DNA of 32,033 nucleotides from Actinotalea sp. C106 (GCF_023630195.1 NZ_JALPKN010000006.1:1-32033); one strand, 5' to 3'; positions 1 to 8,441 are shown, counted from the first letter of the stretch. Notes: generated by a model not told the origin, from the letters alone. A program made the numbers and translations.

Positions 1-72
1 CCACCCAGCCCACCCCGGGCCCTTCCACCCAGCCCACCCCGGGCCCTTCCACCCAGCCCACCCCAGGCCGTG
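1..72 (+). repeat. 24-bp tandem repeat, three units
   Basis: Two identical 24-bp units (1-24, 25-48) beginning CCACCCAGCC are followed by a third with three mismatches (49-72). The unit length is a multiple of three, so each copy adds the octapeptide TQPTPGPS to the linker of the surrounding protein without changing frame. More units may lie upstream of the window. Confidence 0.9.
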
Positions 73-848
73 CCCCTGCCTCGGCAGCCTCGGCTCGCTC
101 GTCGTCGACCCCCCCTCCTGCGCCGGACCGGCAGGACTTCGACTCCCTGATCGGACGGTCCCCCGCCGTGCTGACCCGCCACCGTTTCGACCCCACCCCG
201 TTCGTCCTGGTCCTCATCGGCCTCGCCGTCGTGATCGGCGTGGTCATGGCCTACAACCGCCTGACGGCCCCCCTGCCCCCGATCGGCGGCTCGGACGGCT
301 TCGGCGACGTCCAGGCCGAGGAGACCGCCGAGGGCGAGGTCCCGGCTGAGGGCGAGGCGGACGAGGGCGAGGGCGAGGGCGAGCCACCCGCCGAGGAGGA
401 GTCCCCGGAGGAGATCACCGCGCCCGTGATCGTCTCGGCCCAGCAGGTCGATCCGCCCCCGGACGGTGACGACAACGAGCACCCCGAGGCCGTGGACCGC
501 GCGATCGACGGCGACCCGACGACCTTCTGGTTCACCCGGACCTACGTGTCCCCCACCTACGGCATGAAGGACGGGGTCGGCTTCGCCGTCACCCTCGAGG
601 AGCCCGCGATGGTCAGCACCGTCGACCTCGCGGTCAACGGGGCAGGCGGTCGGGTGGAGGTGCGCGCGACGGACCCCAGCACGCCCACCGAGGGAGCCGT
701 GCTGGTCGAGAGCCCGCTGGGGCCCGACATGACGCTCGAGCTGCCCGAACCGACCCAGGCGGCCCACATCGTGCTCTGGTTCACCGAGCTCCCGCAGACC
801 CCGGACGGCCTCAACCGCGTCGAGCTCTACGAGATCTCGCTCTCCTGA
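1..848 (+). CDS. C-terminal part of a membrane protein with a discoidin-like extracellular domain (5' end outside window)
   Basis: The frame is open from the first bases of the window, so the gene starts upstream; the GTG at 168 is only an internal candidate start. Visible order: a Pro/Thr/Ser-rich linker with TQPTPGPS repeats (bases 1-72), a basic stretch, one transmembrane helix (FVLVLIGLAVVIGVVMAYN, about 201-257), an acidic Glu/Gly/Pro linker, then a beta-rich domain of about 130 residues whose 'AIDGDPTTFWFT' motif is typical of discoidin/F5-8C-like folds. Actinobacteria commonly have, directly before trxB, a pseudokinase-like protein with one helix and this kind of external domain, either following murJ or fused to it (Rv3910 type). 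I infer that identity; the kinase-like part is not in the window. The external domain probably binds a cell-wall or sugar ligand. Confidence 0.6.
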   Translation, partial: TQPTPGPSTQPTPGPSTQPTPGRAPASAASARSSSTPPPAPDRQDFDSLIGRSPAVLTRHRFDPTPFVLVLIGLAVVIGVVMAYNRLTAPLPPIGGSDGFGDVQAEETAEGEVPAEGEADEGEGEGEPPAEEESPEEITAPVIVSAQQVDPPPDGDDNEHPEAVDRAIDGDPTTFWFTRTYVSPTYGMKDGVGFAVTLEEPAMVSTVDLAVNGAGGRVEVRATDPSTPTEGAVLVESPLGPDMTLELPEPTQAAHIVLWFTELPQTPDGLNRVELYEISLS

Positions 849-922
849 CGCGGAGCCGCGGCGACCGGGGAACGGCGCCGAGCTGAACCCGCGATGAACC
901 CGCAGGGGGCGGCCCACCGGCA

Positions 923-949
923 GGAACACCGGAGCCCTAGGATCTGTTG
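923..949 (+). promoter_or_regulatory. Candidate SigR/SigH-type (disulfide-stress) promoter of trxBA
   Basis: GGAAC at 923-927 is separated by exactly 18 bases from GTTG at 946-949. This matches the published actinobacterial SigR/SigH promoter pattern (GGAAT/C, about 18 bases, GTT), and trxBA is a classic member of that regulon in Streptomyces and mycobacteria. Transcription would start near 956, leaving a leader of roughly 50 bases before trxB. Confidence 0.72.
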
Positions 950-1004
950 ACGTGGTCGCAGGCGAACCTCCTGCGGCAGATCCACGACAGACAGAGGGAT
1001 GCAC

Positions 1005-2003
1005 GTGACCCAGACCCGTGACCTGGTCATCATCGGCTCAGGCCCGGCCGGATACACCGCCGCCGTCTACGCCGCACGCGCCGGCCTTGCGCCCGTCGTC
1101 GTCGCCGGGGCGGTGACTGCCGGCGGCGCCCTGATGAACACCACCGAGGTCGAGAACTTCCCTGGCTTCGTCGACGGCATCATGGGCCCCGAGCTCATGG
1201 AGAACATGCAGAAGCAGGCTGAGCGCTTCGGGGCCGAGGTCCTCTACGACGACGTCGTCGAGGCAGACCTCACCGGGCCGCTCAAGACGGTGCGTACCGG
1301 CAACGGCGACACCTTCGTCGCGCGTTCGGTGATCCTCGCGACCGGCTCGGCGTACCGCGAGCTGGGCCTGCCGGACGAGAAGCGGCTCTCGGGCCACGGC
1401 GTCTCGTGGTGCGCGACCTGCGACGGGTTCTTCTTCCGCGGGCAGGACGTCGTCGTCGTCGGGGGCGGGGACTCGGCGGTCGAGGAGGCCACCTTCCTGA
1501 CCCGCTTCGCCAACAAGGTCACGATGGTGCACCGTCGCGACGAGCTGCGGGCCTCCAAGATCATGGCGGACCGTGCGCACAACGACCCGAAGATCGAGTT
1601 CGCCTGGAACAGCGAGGTCGTCGCGATCCACGGCGAGGAGAAGCTCTCGGGCCTCACCCTGCGGGACACCGTCACCGGCGAGCTGCGCGAGCACACGGCC
1701 ACCGGGCTGTTCGTGGCCATCGGGCACATCCCGCGCAACGAGCTGCTGATCGGCCAGGTCGACCTGGACGACAACGGCTACGTGCTCGTCGGCGGGCCGG
1801 ACGCCCGCGGCACCCAGACCAACGTCGAGGGGGTCTTCGCCTGCGGCGACCTCGTCGACCACGTCTACCGGCAGGCCATCACCGCGGCGGGCACAGGGTG
1901 CTCGGCCGCGCTCGACGCGCAGCACTACCTGGCAGACCTGGTCGGTGCGGTCGCCCCGCCCGCCCCCGAGAGCCTGCCTGAGAAGATCGAGGAGACCCTG
2001 TGA
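1005..2003 (+). CDS. trxB: Thioredoxin-disulfide reductase
   Basis: NADPH-dependent flavoenzyme that reduces oxidised thioredoxin in the cytoplasm. The FAD-binding [10 protein letters not shown] motif is at residues 11-20, the redox-active CATC at 136-139 (WCATCDG), the NADPH-binding [10 protein letters not shown] follows, and the C-terminal FAD motif reads [10 protein letters not shown]. Length 332 residues is normal. I choose GTG at 1005 because AGAGGG (993-998) is then 6 bases upstream; the ATG at 999 would have no spacing from it and adds only two residues. The stop overlaps the trxA start (GTGA), so the two are translationally coupled, and a stress-sigma-type promoter lies upstream. Confidence 0.97.
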   Translation: MTQTRDLVIIGSGPAGYTAAVYAARAGLAPVVVAGAVTAGGALMNTTEVENFPGFVDGIMGPELMENMQKQAERFGAEVLYDDVVEADLTGPLKTVRTGNGDTFVARSVILATGSAYRELGLPDEKRLSGHGVSWCATCDGFFFRGQDVVVVGGGDSAVEEATFLTRFANKVTMVHRRDELRASKIMADRAHNDPKIEFAWNSEVVAIHGEEKLSGLTLRDTVTGELREHTATGLFVAIGHIPRNELLIGQVDLDDNGYVLVGGPDARGTQTNVEGVFACGDLVDHVYRQAITAAGTGCSAALDAQHYLADLVGAVAPPAPESLPEKIEETL

Positions 2004-2323
2004 GCACCGTCCCCGTCACCGACGCCACCTTCAAGTCCGAGGTCCTCGAGTCCCCGGTCCCCGTGCTGGTCGACTTCTGGGCCCCCTGGTGCGGTCCCTG
2101 CCGGCAGGTCGCCCCGGTGCTCGAGGAGCTCTCGGGGGTCTACGAGGGTCGTCTGACCATCGCGAAGGTCAACACCGACGAGAACCCCGAGGTGACGGCC
2201 GCCTACGGGATCACCTCGATCCCGACGATCAACATCTACTCGGGCGGCGAGCTGATCAAGCAGATCGTCGGCGCCCGGCCCAAGCCGGCCCTGGTCACCG
2301 AGATCGACGCCATCCTCGCCTGA
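2000..2323 (+). CDS. trxA: Thioredoxin
   Basis: Small cytoplasmic dithiol protein reduced by TrxB. It has the canonical FWAPWCGPC active site with cysteines 31 and 34, the cis-proline region ITSIPTI, and 107 residues, the usual length. The GTG start overlaps the trxB TGA by three bases, so expression depends on the same transcript. A strong hairpin 12 bases after the stop closes the operon. Confidence 0.97.
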   Translation: MSTVPVTDATFKSEVLESPVPVLVDFWAPWCGPCRQVAPVLEELSGVYEGRLTIAKVNTDENPEVTAAYGITSIPTINIYSGGELIKQIVGARPKPALVTEIDAILA

Positions 2324-2334
2324 GCCTCGACCAA

Positions 2335-2363
2335 GAGCCCTGGATCCTGGCGGTCCAGGGCTC
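2335..2363 (+). terminator. Hairpin terminator after trxA
   Basis: GAGCCCTGGA (2335-2344) pairs perfectly with TCCAGGGCTC (2354-2363) around a 9-nt loop. There is no T-tract, which is common for GC-rich actinobacterial terminators. Confidence 0.75.
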
Positions 2364-2385
2364 GTGGCGTGCCCGGGATCAGGGG

Positions 2386-2409
2386 TAGCATCGGTGCATG
2401 ACGATGCTA
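2386..2409. promoter_or_regulatory. Perfect 8-8-8 inverted repeat over the arsR start codon (putative operator and -10)
   Basis: TAGCATCG (2386-2393), an 8-nt spacer, and its exact reverse complement CGATGCTA (2402-2409). The left arm contains TAGCAT, a plausible -10 hexamer ending 6 nt before the ATG at 2398, so the operator would cover the -10, the start site and the start codon. This is the position expected for autorepression by the ArsR protein encoded here. Confidence 0.7.
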
Positions 2410-2766
2410 GCGCCAGAGGTCGATGCTTCTCGCCACGACCCCGCTCACCTCGCGACCGCTGCGTGCCTCTTCCGCGGCCTGGGTGACGCCAACCGGTTGG
2501 CGATCCTGCAGCACCTGACCCTCGGTGAGCACCGCGTCCGGGACCTCACCGAGCACCTCGGGCTCGCCCAGAGCACGGTCTCCGCCCACTGCCTGTGCCT
2601 CGCGGACTGCGGACTGGTGACCTCACGGACCCAGGGGCGCTCGACCCTCTACTCCCTCGCCGGGCCCGAGGTCCTCGACCTGCTCGCTGCCGCCGAGCGC
2701 CTGCTCGGTCTCACCGGGGAGACCGTCCGCCTGTGCCCCCGCTACGGGACGCAGGCTCCGGCATGA
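2398..2766 (+). CDS. ArsR/SmtB-family metal-sensing repressor, CmtR-like
   Basis: 122-residue winged-helix protein with the ArsR core GLGDANRLAILQHL, recognition helix LAQSTVSAH and wing TSRTQGRSTLYSL. Cysteines 67 and 71 (CLADC, in the helix after the recognition helix) plus C113 near the C-terminus reproduce the spacing of the Cd/Pb-sensing thiolates of mycobacterial CmtR (C57, C61, C102, from memory). It lacks the CadC ELCVCDL motif. The gene overlaps the following cation transporter by four bases (ATGA). It probably represses both genes through the inverted repeat over its own start and releases on thiophilic metal. The metal itself is inference. Confidence 0.85.
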   Translation: MTMLAPEVDASRHDPAHLATAACLFRGLGDANRLAILQHLTLGEHRVRDLTEHLGLAQSTVSAHCLCLADCGLVTSRTQGRSTLYSLAGPEVLDLLAAAERLLGLTGETVRLCPRYGTQAPA

Positions 2767-3515
2767 GGGGGACCGTCGAGCTCGACGCAGGGATCCCGGC
2801 GCCGGCCCGACGAGACCTCCTCCGTCGCCGGGTGCGCCTGATCGTGGCCGCCACCATCGGCTACAACGTGGTCGAGGCCGTGGTCGCGATCGGGGCGGGC
2901 GCCGCGGCCTCCTCGACCGCGCTGATCGGCTTCGGCCTCGACTCGGTGGTCGAGGTGCTCTCCGCGACAGCGATCGCGTGGCAGTTCGCGGGCGGGGTCA
3001 ACCACGAGGACCGCGAGCACCGGGCGCTGCGGGTCGTGGCCTTCTCCTTCTTCGCCCTGGCTGCCCTGGTGACCTTCGAAGCCGTGCGTGCGCTGCTCGG
3101 CGCCGCAGAGACCCGCCACAGCACGGTGGGCATCGTGCTCGCCGCCCTGAGCCTGGTGGTCATGCCAGGGCTCGCCTGGTGGGAACGGCGCACCGGCCGC
3201 GAGCTGGGTTCGGCGAGCGTCGTGGCCGACAGCGCCCAGCTGCTCGTGTGCTCGGCCTTGAGCGGCGTGCTGCTCGTCGGGCTGGTCGCCAACTCAGCGC
3301 TGGGCTGGGGCTGGGCGGACCCCGTCGCCGCCCTCGTGATCGCCGCGGTCGCCGTGCGAGAGGGGGTCAACGCACTGCGCGGGGACACCTGCTGCTCCCC
3401 CGTCGCGCTCCTGGTCTCCGAGGACCCCGGGCTCGTCGATGCCACCGAGAAGAGCGAGCAGGCATGCTCTGGTGGCGGGTGCTGCGGCACGGGCGGGACC
3501 GCGGGCCCTCGCTGA
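2763..3515 (+). CDS. CDF-like cation transporter with a Cys-rich C-terminal tail
   Basis: 250-residue membrane protein with about six hydrophobic segments. The second carries GFGLDSVVEVLSA and a later one VVADSAQLLVCSAL; these correspond to the two acidic metal-binding helices of cation diffusion facilitators, although the usual His is replaced and a Cys lies nearby. The large cytoplasmic domain of classical CDF proteins is missing; a short tail with CC at about residue 205 and CSGGGCC near the end takes its place. The start is fixed by the ATGA overlap with the ArsR gene. It is likely an exporter of a thiol-loving metal such as Cd, Pb or Zn; the substrate is not shown by the sequence. Confidence 0.8.
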   Translation: MRGTVELDAGIPAPARRDLLRRRVRLIVAATIGYNVVEAVVAIGAGAAASSTALIGFGLDSVVEVLSATAIAWQFAGGVNHEDREHRALRVVAFSFFALAALVTFEAVRALLGAAETRHSTVGIVLAALSLVVMPGLAWWERRTGRELGSASVVADSAQLLVCSALSGVLLVGLVANSALGWGWADPVAALVIAAVAVREGVNALRGDTCCSPVALLVSEDPGLVDATEKSEQACSGGGCCGTGGTAGPR

Positions 3516-3576
3516 GGCCTGCAGGCCACCCTGACGTCGGTCCGGACACCTCCGCCCGGCCCGCTGGGCGCCGTGG

Positions 3577-3582
3577 CAGACT
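3577..3582 (+). promoter_or_regulatory. Possible -10 element of a leaderless promoter for the aminotransferase gene
   Basis: CAGACT ends exactly 6 nt before the ATG at 3589, and no ribosome-binding site is visible before that ATG. The same geometry occurs at arsR and at the histidine kinase gene. There is no convincing -35. Confidence 0.35.
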
Positions 3583-3588
3583 CGGCCC

Positions 3589-4950
3589 ATGACACCCGAG
3601 CACGGCGAGCCGATGGGGCAGGTGACTCCTGCCCCTCGCAGCGCCGCCCCCCACGCCCGCCCGTCGACCGGGACCCGCCTCGACCCGTGGATCGGCTCCT
3701 ACGCCGACCGGACCCACGGCATGCGAGCCTCTGAGATCCGCGCCCTCTTCGCCGTCGCCAGCCGGCCCGAGGTCGTGTCGCTCGCGGGCGGCATGCCGAA
3801 TCTCGCAGGTCTCCCTCTCGACACCCTCGCGGAGTCGGCGCAGCGCCTCATCGCGACCCGGGGGGCCACGGCCCTGCAGTACGGCTCAGGTCAGGGCGAC
3901 CAGACCCTGCGCGAGCAGATCCTCGACGTCATGCGCCTCGAGGGGATCGACGCCCACCCGGACGACGTCGTGGTCACGACCGGCTCACAACAAGCCCTCG
4001 ACCTGGTGACCAGGCTCTTCATCAACCCGGGGGACGTCATCGTCGCCGAGGCGCCGAGCTACGTCGGGGCGCTCGGTGTCTTCCGCGCCTACCAGGCCGA
4101 CGTCGTGCACGTGCCCCTCGACGAGCACGGCCTGGTGCCCGAGGCGCTCGACGAGGCGCTGACCCGGCTCGCTGCCGAGGGCCGCACCGTCAAGCTCATC
4201 TACACGGTGCCCAACTTCCACAACCCCGCCGGGGTCACCCTGAGCCTCGAGCGGCGCCCACGCGTGCTCGAGATCGCCCAGCGTCACGGGGTTCTCCTGG
4301 TGGAGGACAACCCGTACGGTCTGCTCGGCTTCTCGGGCGACCCCCTGCCCGCGATGCGCTCGCTCGACGACGAAGGGGTCATCTACCTCGGCTCCTTCTC
4401 CAAGACCTTCGCCCCGGGGTACCGGGTGGGCTGGGCGGTCGCCCCGCACGCCGTGCGCGAGAAGCTGGTCCTGGCGAGCGAGTCCGCGATCCTGTGCCCC
4501 TCCAACGCCTCGCAGCTGGCCATCTCGACGTACCTCGCCGAGCACGACTGGAAGGGCCAGATCAAGGCCTTCCGGGAGATGTACCGCGAGCGGCGTGACG
4601 CCATGGTCGGCGCCCTGAGCGAGCACATCCCCGAGGCCTCCTGGACCGTGCCCGACGGCGGCTTCTACACCTGGGTGAAGCTGCCGGACGGGCTCGACGC
4701 CCAGGCCATGCTCCCGCGGGCCATCACGGCCCTGGTCGCCTACGTCTCGGGGACCGCCTTCTACGCCGACGGTCAAGGAGCCGATCACATGCGTCTGTCC
4801 TTCTGCTACCCGACGCCGGAACGCATCCGCGAGGGTGTGCGCCGACTGTCCACGGTCGTGGACGGCGAGCGTGAGCTGGTCGAGATCTTCGGCACCGCAG
4901 CCACCCGCGAGGGTCGCATCGTCGAGTCCCCCTCCCCGGACCTCGCATGA
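3589..4950 (+). CDS. PLP-dependent aminotransferase, class I/II (2-aminoadipate aminotransferase / MocR-domain type)
   Basis: Fold-type I aminotransferase of 453 residues. Visible motifs: VSLAGGMPNLAGLP near the start, TTGSQQALDLV in the cofactor-binding region, the NPAG tetrad in VPNFHNPAGVT, VEDNPYG, and the Schiff-base lysine in GSFSKTFAPGYRVGW. It lacks the GntR DNA-binding domain of MocR regulators, so it is a stand-alone enzyme. The family acts on 2-oxoadipate, aromatic or branched substrates; the amino acid used here cannot be told. The start is uncertain: ATG 3589 lacks an RBS and may be leaderless, and ATG 3613 is also possible. The stop overlaps the following ATP-grasp gene (ATGA), so the two are co-translated. 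Confidence 0.88.
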   Translation: MTPEHGEPMGQVTPAPRSAAPHARPSTGTRLDPWIGSYADRTHGMRASEIRALFAVASRPEVVSLAGGMPNLAGLPLDTLAESAQRLIATRGATALQYGSGQGDQTLREQILDVMRLEGIDAHPDDVVVTTGSQQALDLVTRLFINPGDVIVAEAPSYVGALGVFRAYQADVVHVPLDEHGLVPEALDEALTRLAAEGRTVKLIYTVPNFHNPAGVTLSLERRPRVLEIAQRHGVLLVEDNPYGLLGFSGDPLPAMRSLDDEGVIYLGSFSKTFAPGYRVGWAVAPHAVREKLVLASESAILCPSNASQLAISTYLAEHDWKGQIKAFREMYRERRDAMVGALSEHIPEASWTVPDGGFYTWVKLPDGLDAQAMLPRAITALVAYVSGTAFYADGQGADHMRLSFCYPTPERIREGVRRLSTVVDGERELVEIFGTAATREGRIVESPSPDLA

Positions 4951-5888
4951 GCGCCCCGAGCGTCCTGGTCCTGGCCGGTGGCCTCTCGCACGAGCGTGAC
5001 GTGTCGCTGCGCTCGGGCCGTCGGGTCGCCGAGGCGCTCCGGGGGGCCGGCCTCGAGGTCGCGGTGCACGACGTCGACGCCGATCTCATCCCCGCCCTGC
5101 GGCAGCTGGAGCCGGCCATCGTGTGGCCGCTGCTGCACGGGGCGAGCGGCGAGGACGGGTCCGTGCGGGACGTCCTCGAGATGATGGGCCTGCCCTACGT
5201 CGGCGCGGACCCCCGCGCGAGCCGCTGCGCATGGAGCAAGCCCGTCACCAAGACCATCGTCGCCGCGGCGGGGCTGAGCACCCCGCGCTTCGTCACCCTC
5301 CCCCAGAGCCTCTTCCGCGAGCTGGGGGCCGGCAAGGTCCTCGAGACGGTCCTGGCGAGCCTCGGCCTGCCGCTCGCCGTGAAGCCCTCACGCGGAGGGT
5401 CCGCCTTGGGCGTCACGGTCGTCCGCGAGGCCGAGCAGCTACCGCGGGCGATGGTCGACTGCTTCGCCTACGGCGACACCGCGCTGATCGAGCAGGCCGT
5501 GGACGGCGTCGAGCTCGCGGTGAGCGTGGTCGACACGGGGGACGGACCGCAGGCGTTGCCACCCGTCGAGCTGGTCACCGACGGGCCCTACGACTACGAC
5601 GCGCGGTACGTACCAGGTCGCACCGAGTACTTCACCCCGGCCCGCCTCTCCGAGGAGGACTCTGCCCGGGTCGGCGCGGCGGCCGTGGCCGTGCACGAGG
5701 CCCTGGGACTGCGGCACCTGTCCCGCACCGACCTCATCCTCGACCGCGACGGGGTCCCGCAGTTCCTGGACCTCAACACCGCCCCGGGCATGACCGAGAC
5801 ATCACTGCTTCCGCAGGCCGCCGTGGCTGCGGGGCACGACCTCGGCAAGCTCTACCGCGCCATCGTGGAGAACGCTGCCGCCGGCTGA
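4947..5888 (+). CDS. D-alanine-D-alanine ligase-like ATP-grasp protein
   Basis: 313-residue ATP-grasp ligase close in length to Ddl. It keeps the N-terminal GGLSHERDVS (Glu that orients the first D-Ala), LLHGASGEDG, KPSRGGSALGV (the Ser of the REGS motif), YDYDARY (catalytic-loop Tyr) and SRTDLIL, and ends with LDLNTAPGMTETSLLPQ. Differences from standard Ddl are visible: the usual MDK segment reads AWSK, and the metal-binding ExN motif reads DLN. It may be a true Ddl, a second copy, or a ligase for another D-amino acid or dipeptide. It is coupled by ATGA to the aminotransferase and converges on parB across a shared terminator. Confidence 0.85.
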   Translation: MSAPSVLVLAGGLSHERDVSLRSGRRVAEALRGAGLEVAVHDVDADLIPALRQLEPAIVWPLLHGASGEDGSVRDVLEMMGLPYVGADPRASRCAWSKPVTKTIVAAAGLSTPRFVTLPQSLFRELGAGKVLETVLASLGLPLAVKPSRGGSALGVTVVREAEQLPRAMVDCFAYGDTALIEQAVDGVELAVSVVDTGDGPQALPPVELVTDGPYDYDARYVPGRTEYFTPARLSEEDSARVGAAAVAVHEALGLRHLSRTDLILDRDGVPQFLDLNTAPGMTETSLLPQAAVAAGHDLGKLYRAIVENAAAG

Positions 5889-5900
5889 GCTGGCGGCAGC
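5874..5900. terminator. Bidirectional hairpin between the ligase gene and parB
   Basis: GCTGCCGCC (5874-5882) pairs perfectly with GGCGGCAGC (5892-5900) around a 9-nt loop containing the ligase stop codon. It sits between convergent genes only 18 bp apart and can serve both directions. Confidence 0.65.
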
Positions 5901-5906
5901 CCGAGG

Positions 5907-7178
5907 TCAGCGCAGCAGACCCGGGTCCTCCGGGGAGAGCATCTCCAGGATGCGGTTGAGGTCCTGGACCGACGCGAACTCCACGGTCATGCGGCCCTTG
6001 CTCTTGCCCAGCGCGATCTTGACGCGGGTGTCGAACCTGTCGGAGAGGCGACCGGCAAGGTCGTCGAGGGCCGCGTTCCGGTCCCCGGCGCGCGGGCGGC
6101 GCTGGGCGACGGGCTTCTCGGGGTCGCCGCCCAGGGTCACGATCTCCTCGGTGGCGCGGACGGAGATGCCCTCGGCCACGATCCGCTGCGCGAGCCGCTC
6201 CATGGCGGCCGCGTCGGCGAGGCCGAGCAGGGCGCGAGCATGACCCGCGGAGAGCACACCGGCAGCCACCCGGCGCTGCACCAGGGGCGGGAGCCGGAGC
6301 AGTCGCAAGGTGTTGCTGATCTGCGGGCGTGACCGGTGGATGCGGCGCGCGAGGTCGTCGTGGGTGCAGCCGAAGTCGTCGAGCAGCTGCTGGTAGGCAG
6401 CCGCCTCCTCGAGGGGGTTCAGCTGGCTGCGGTGGAGGTTCTCCAGCAGGGCGTCGCGCAGCAGGTCGGCGTCGTCGGTCTCCCGGACGATCGCCGGCAC
6501 CGTCTCCAGGCCGGCCTCCTGCGTGGCGCGCCACCGGCGCTCGCCCATGATGAGCTCGTAGGTGAAGCCGTCGTGCTCGGCCCCCTCCTCACGCAGGGGA
6601 CGCACGACGATGGGCTGGAGCACCCCGATCTCACGGATCGAGCTGACCAGCTCGCTCAGGGCGTCCTCGTCGAAGACCGTGCGCGGCTGGCGCGGGTTCG
6701 GCCGGATCGACCCGACCGGGACCTCCGCGAAGTGCACCCCCGGGACGGGGACCAGACCCTCGGGAAGCTCTCCTGCTGAGCTGGTGCCCGGTCCAGAGCC
6801 GGTCGACGATGTAGAACCGTCCTCGGTGGGCGTCGGGGTGGTCGGTCCGCCAGCGGGAGACACGTCCGCAGAGCTAGCGGTCGGAGAGGTGCCGGGTGAT
6901 GCTCCGGCGCCCGCCTCGTCGTCGCGTGACGGCGCAGCCGCCAGGTCCTCCGGTGCCGCGTCGGCAGCAGCCGTCGCCACATCCCCCGGCAGATCCGTCG
7001 CGGAAAGGTCGTGACCTGCGGCGATGTCCTGCGAGGGGGAAGGCTCGGTGTCCTCGGGGGTCACCTTGGCCGCCGGGCCCCCCGGGAAGAACACGTCGAC
7101 GGGTCGAGCATCTCCCGTCGGCGCGCTGGGGATGAGAGCTCCGAGTCCGCGGCCCAGGCCGCGACGCTTCTCCGCCAT
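5907..7178 (-). CDS. parB: Chromosome-partitioning protein ParB
   Basis: CTP-dependent sliding clamp that loads at parS near the origin and recruits SMC. The N-terminus [17 protein letters not shown] is the ParA-stimulating basic motif. A long Ala/Pro/Ser/Thr-rich linker follows (about residues 18-140), then the CTP-binding domain with PNPRQPR and [21 protein letters not shown], the helix-turn-helix for parS recognition ([22 protein letters not shown]) and the C-terminal dimerisation domain. At 423 residues it is longer than typical because of the linker. Its ATG shares one base with the parA stop (TGATG), so the pair is coupled. Confidence 0.97.
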   Translation of the reverse strand: MAEKRRGLGRGLGALIPSAPTGDARPVDVFFPGGPAAKVTPEDTEPSPSQDIAAGHDLSATDLPGDVATAAADAAPEDLAAAPSRDDEAGAGASPGTSPTASSADVSPAGGPTTPTPTEDGSTSSTGSGPGTSSAGELPEGLVPVPGVHFAEVPVGSIRPNPRQPRTVFDEDALSELVSSIREIGVLQPIVVRPLREEGAEHDGFTYELIMGERRWRATQEAGLETVPAIVRETDDADLLRDALLENLHRSQLNPLEEAAAYQQLLDDFGCTHDDLARRIHRSRPQISNTLRLLRLPPLVQRRVAAGVLSAGHARALLGLADAAAMERLAQRIVAEGISVRATEEIVTLGGDPEKPVAQRRPRAGDRNAALDDLAGRLSDRFDTRVKIALGKSKGRMTVEFASVQDLNRILEMLSPEDPGLLR

Positions 7179-8254
7179 CAGTTGTCCTCCGTCGTCGTGC
7201 TCTGCTGCAGGGGGGCGTTCTCGGGCTGGGCACCCTGGGACTCGACGCCGTCGCGGGACGAGGCCGCAGCGAGGACACCTCTGTCGGCGAGCTCCCGCGC
7301 CGCCGCCAGGTAGGACAACGCTCCGGTCGAGCTCGGGTCGTAGGTCATGACGGTCTGGGCGTAGCTAGGTGCCTCCGAGATCCGCACCGAGCGCGGCACC
7401 GTGGTGCGCAGGGTCTGCTCAGGGAAGTGCTCGCGCACCTCTGCGGCCACCTGCTGCGCAAGATTGGTGCGCGAGTCGTACATGGTGAGCAGGATGGTGG
7501 AGACGTGGAGGGCCGGATTGAGGTGGTTCTTGATGAGCTGGACGTTCTTGAGGAGCTGGCTCAGCCCCTCCAGGGCGTAGTACTCGCACTGGATCGGAAT
7601 CAGCACCTCCCGGGCCGCGACAAAGGCGTTGACCGTCAGGAGCCCGAGGCTCGGCGGGCAGTCGATGAAGATGTAGTCGAGCTGGTCGAGGCCCTGGTGT
7701 GCGCGGTGCTCGAGGTAGGCGTCGATCGCGTTGCGCAGCCGGTTCTCCCGGGCGACCAGAGAGACGAGCTCGATCTCGGCGCCAGAGAGGTCGATCGTGG
7801 CCGGGGCGCACCACAGGCGCGGAAGCTGAGGGGTCTGCTGGACGACGGCAGCGAGCTCCTCGTCCTCCACCAGGACCTCGTAGACCGACGGAGTTCCCGC
7901 CCGGTGGTCGATACCCAGGGCGGTCGAGGCGTTGCCCTGAGGGTCGTTGTCGATGACCAGGACGTTCAGGCCAGCCTGCGAGAGCGCCGCGGCGAGGTTG
8001 ACCGTGGTGGTCGTCTTGCCGACGCCGCCCTTCTGATTGGCGATCGTCAGTACCCGCGTCGACTCAGGGCGCGGGAACCGCCGACCTGAGAGGTCGATCC
8101 GACGTCGGGCATCAGCGGCCAGCTGAGCCGCGAGCGGGGTCGAGTCATCCACGGTCGGCAGGCTCTGGATCAGGGCCGCCCGTCGGTGCTCGTCGTTCCA
8201 GCCCTCTGTTTCACGTGAAACGCCGGGGCCAGGCGTCGGGTCCTGCTGCTCCAC
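7178..8254 (-). CDS. parA: Chromosome-partitioning ATPase ParA (Soj)
   Basis: Deviant Walker-A ATPase that positions ParB-bound origins on the nucleoid. The motif [10 protein letters not shown] lies at residues 75-84, [10 protein letters not shown] follows, Walker B is [18 protein letters not shown], and the 358-residue length fits the family with a short N-terminal extension. I choose GTG at 8254 because AGGAG lies 5 bases upstream; an ATG at 8290 in the same frame lacks such a site, and the frame stays open still further up without homology. A parS site is embedded in codons 12-16. Downstream it is coupled to parB. Confidence 0.96.
   Translation of the reverse strand: MEQQDPTPGPGVSRETEGWNDEHRRAALIQSLPTVDDSTPLAAQLAADARRRIDLSGRRFPRPESTRVLTIANQKGGVGKTTTTVNLAAALSQAGLNVLVIDNDPQGNASTALGIDHRAGTPSVYEVLVEDEELAAVVQQTPQLPRLWCAPATIDLSGAEIELVSLVARENRLRNAIDAYLEHRAHQGLDQLDYIFIDCPPSLGLLTVNAFVAAREVLIPIQCEYYALEGLSQLLKNVQLIKNHLNPALHVSTILLTMYDSRTNLAQQVAAEVREHFPEQTLRTTVPRSVRISEAPSYAQTVMTYDPSSTGALSYLAAARELADRGVLAAASSRDGVESQGAQPENAPLQQSTTTEDN
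8207..8222. promoter_or_regulatory. parS site inside the start of parA
   Basis: TGTTTCACGTGAAACG differs from the parS consensus TGTTTCACGTGAAACA at one end base, and its 14-base core is fully palindromic. It lies within parA, 32-47 bases after the first base of the start codon. Confidence 0.93.
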
Positions 8255-8441
8255 CAGATCTCCTGTCCTTGCGTGGTCACATCCTGCCATCGTCCAGCGA
8301 CATCGCCGACCGTCGGGGCCCGCAGGGCCCGCCCGTGGCGATGCGTGCTCCCGTCGGCCTCGGTCATGCGCCGCGGCGGTCGACGACGCGGTGAGAGTCA
8401 CGCCTCGCGACCCTCCTCGACCGAGGAGAGCCGACGCCAGC

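Noticed and set aside
8316-8330. GGGCCC-GCA-GGGCCC repeat upstream of parA as a terminator or operator
   Set aside because: A 6-bp pure G/C stem with a 3-nt loop is expected by chance in DNA of this GC content, and there is no supporting context.
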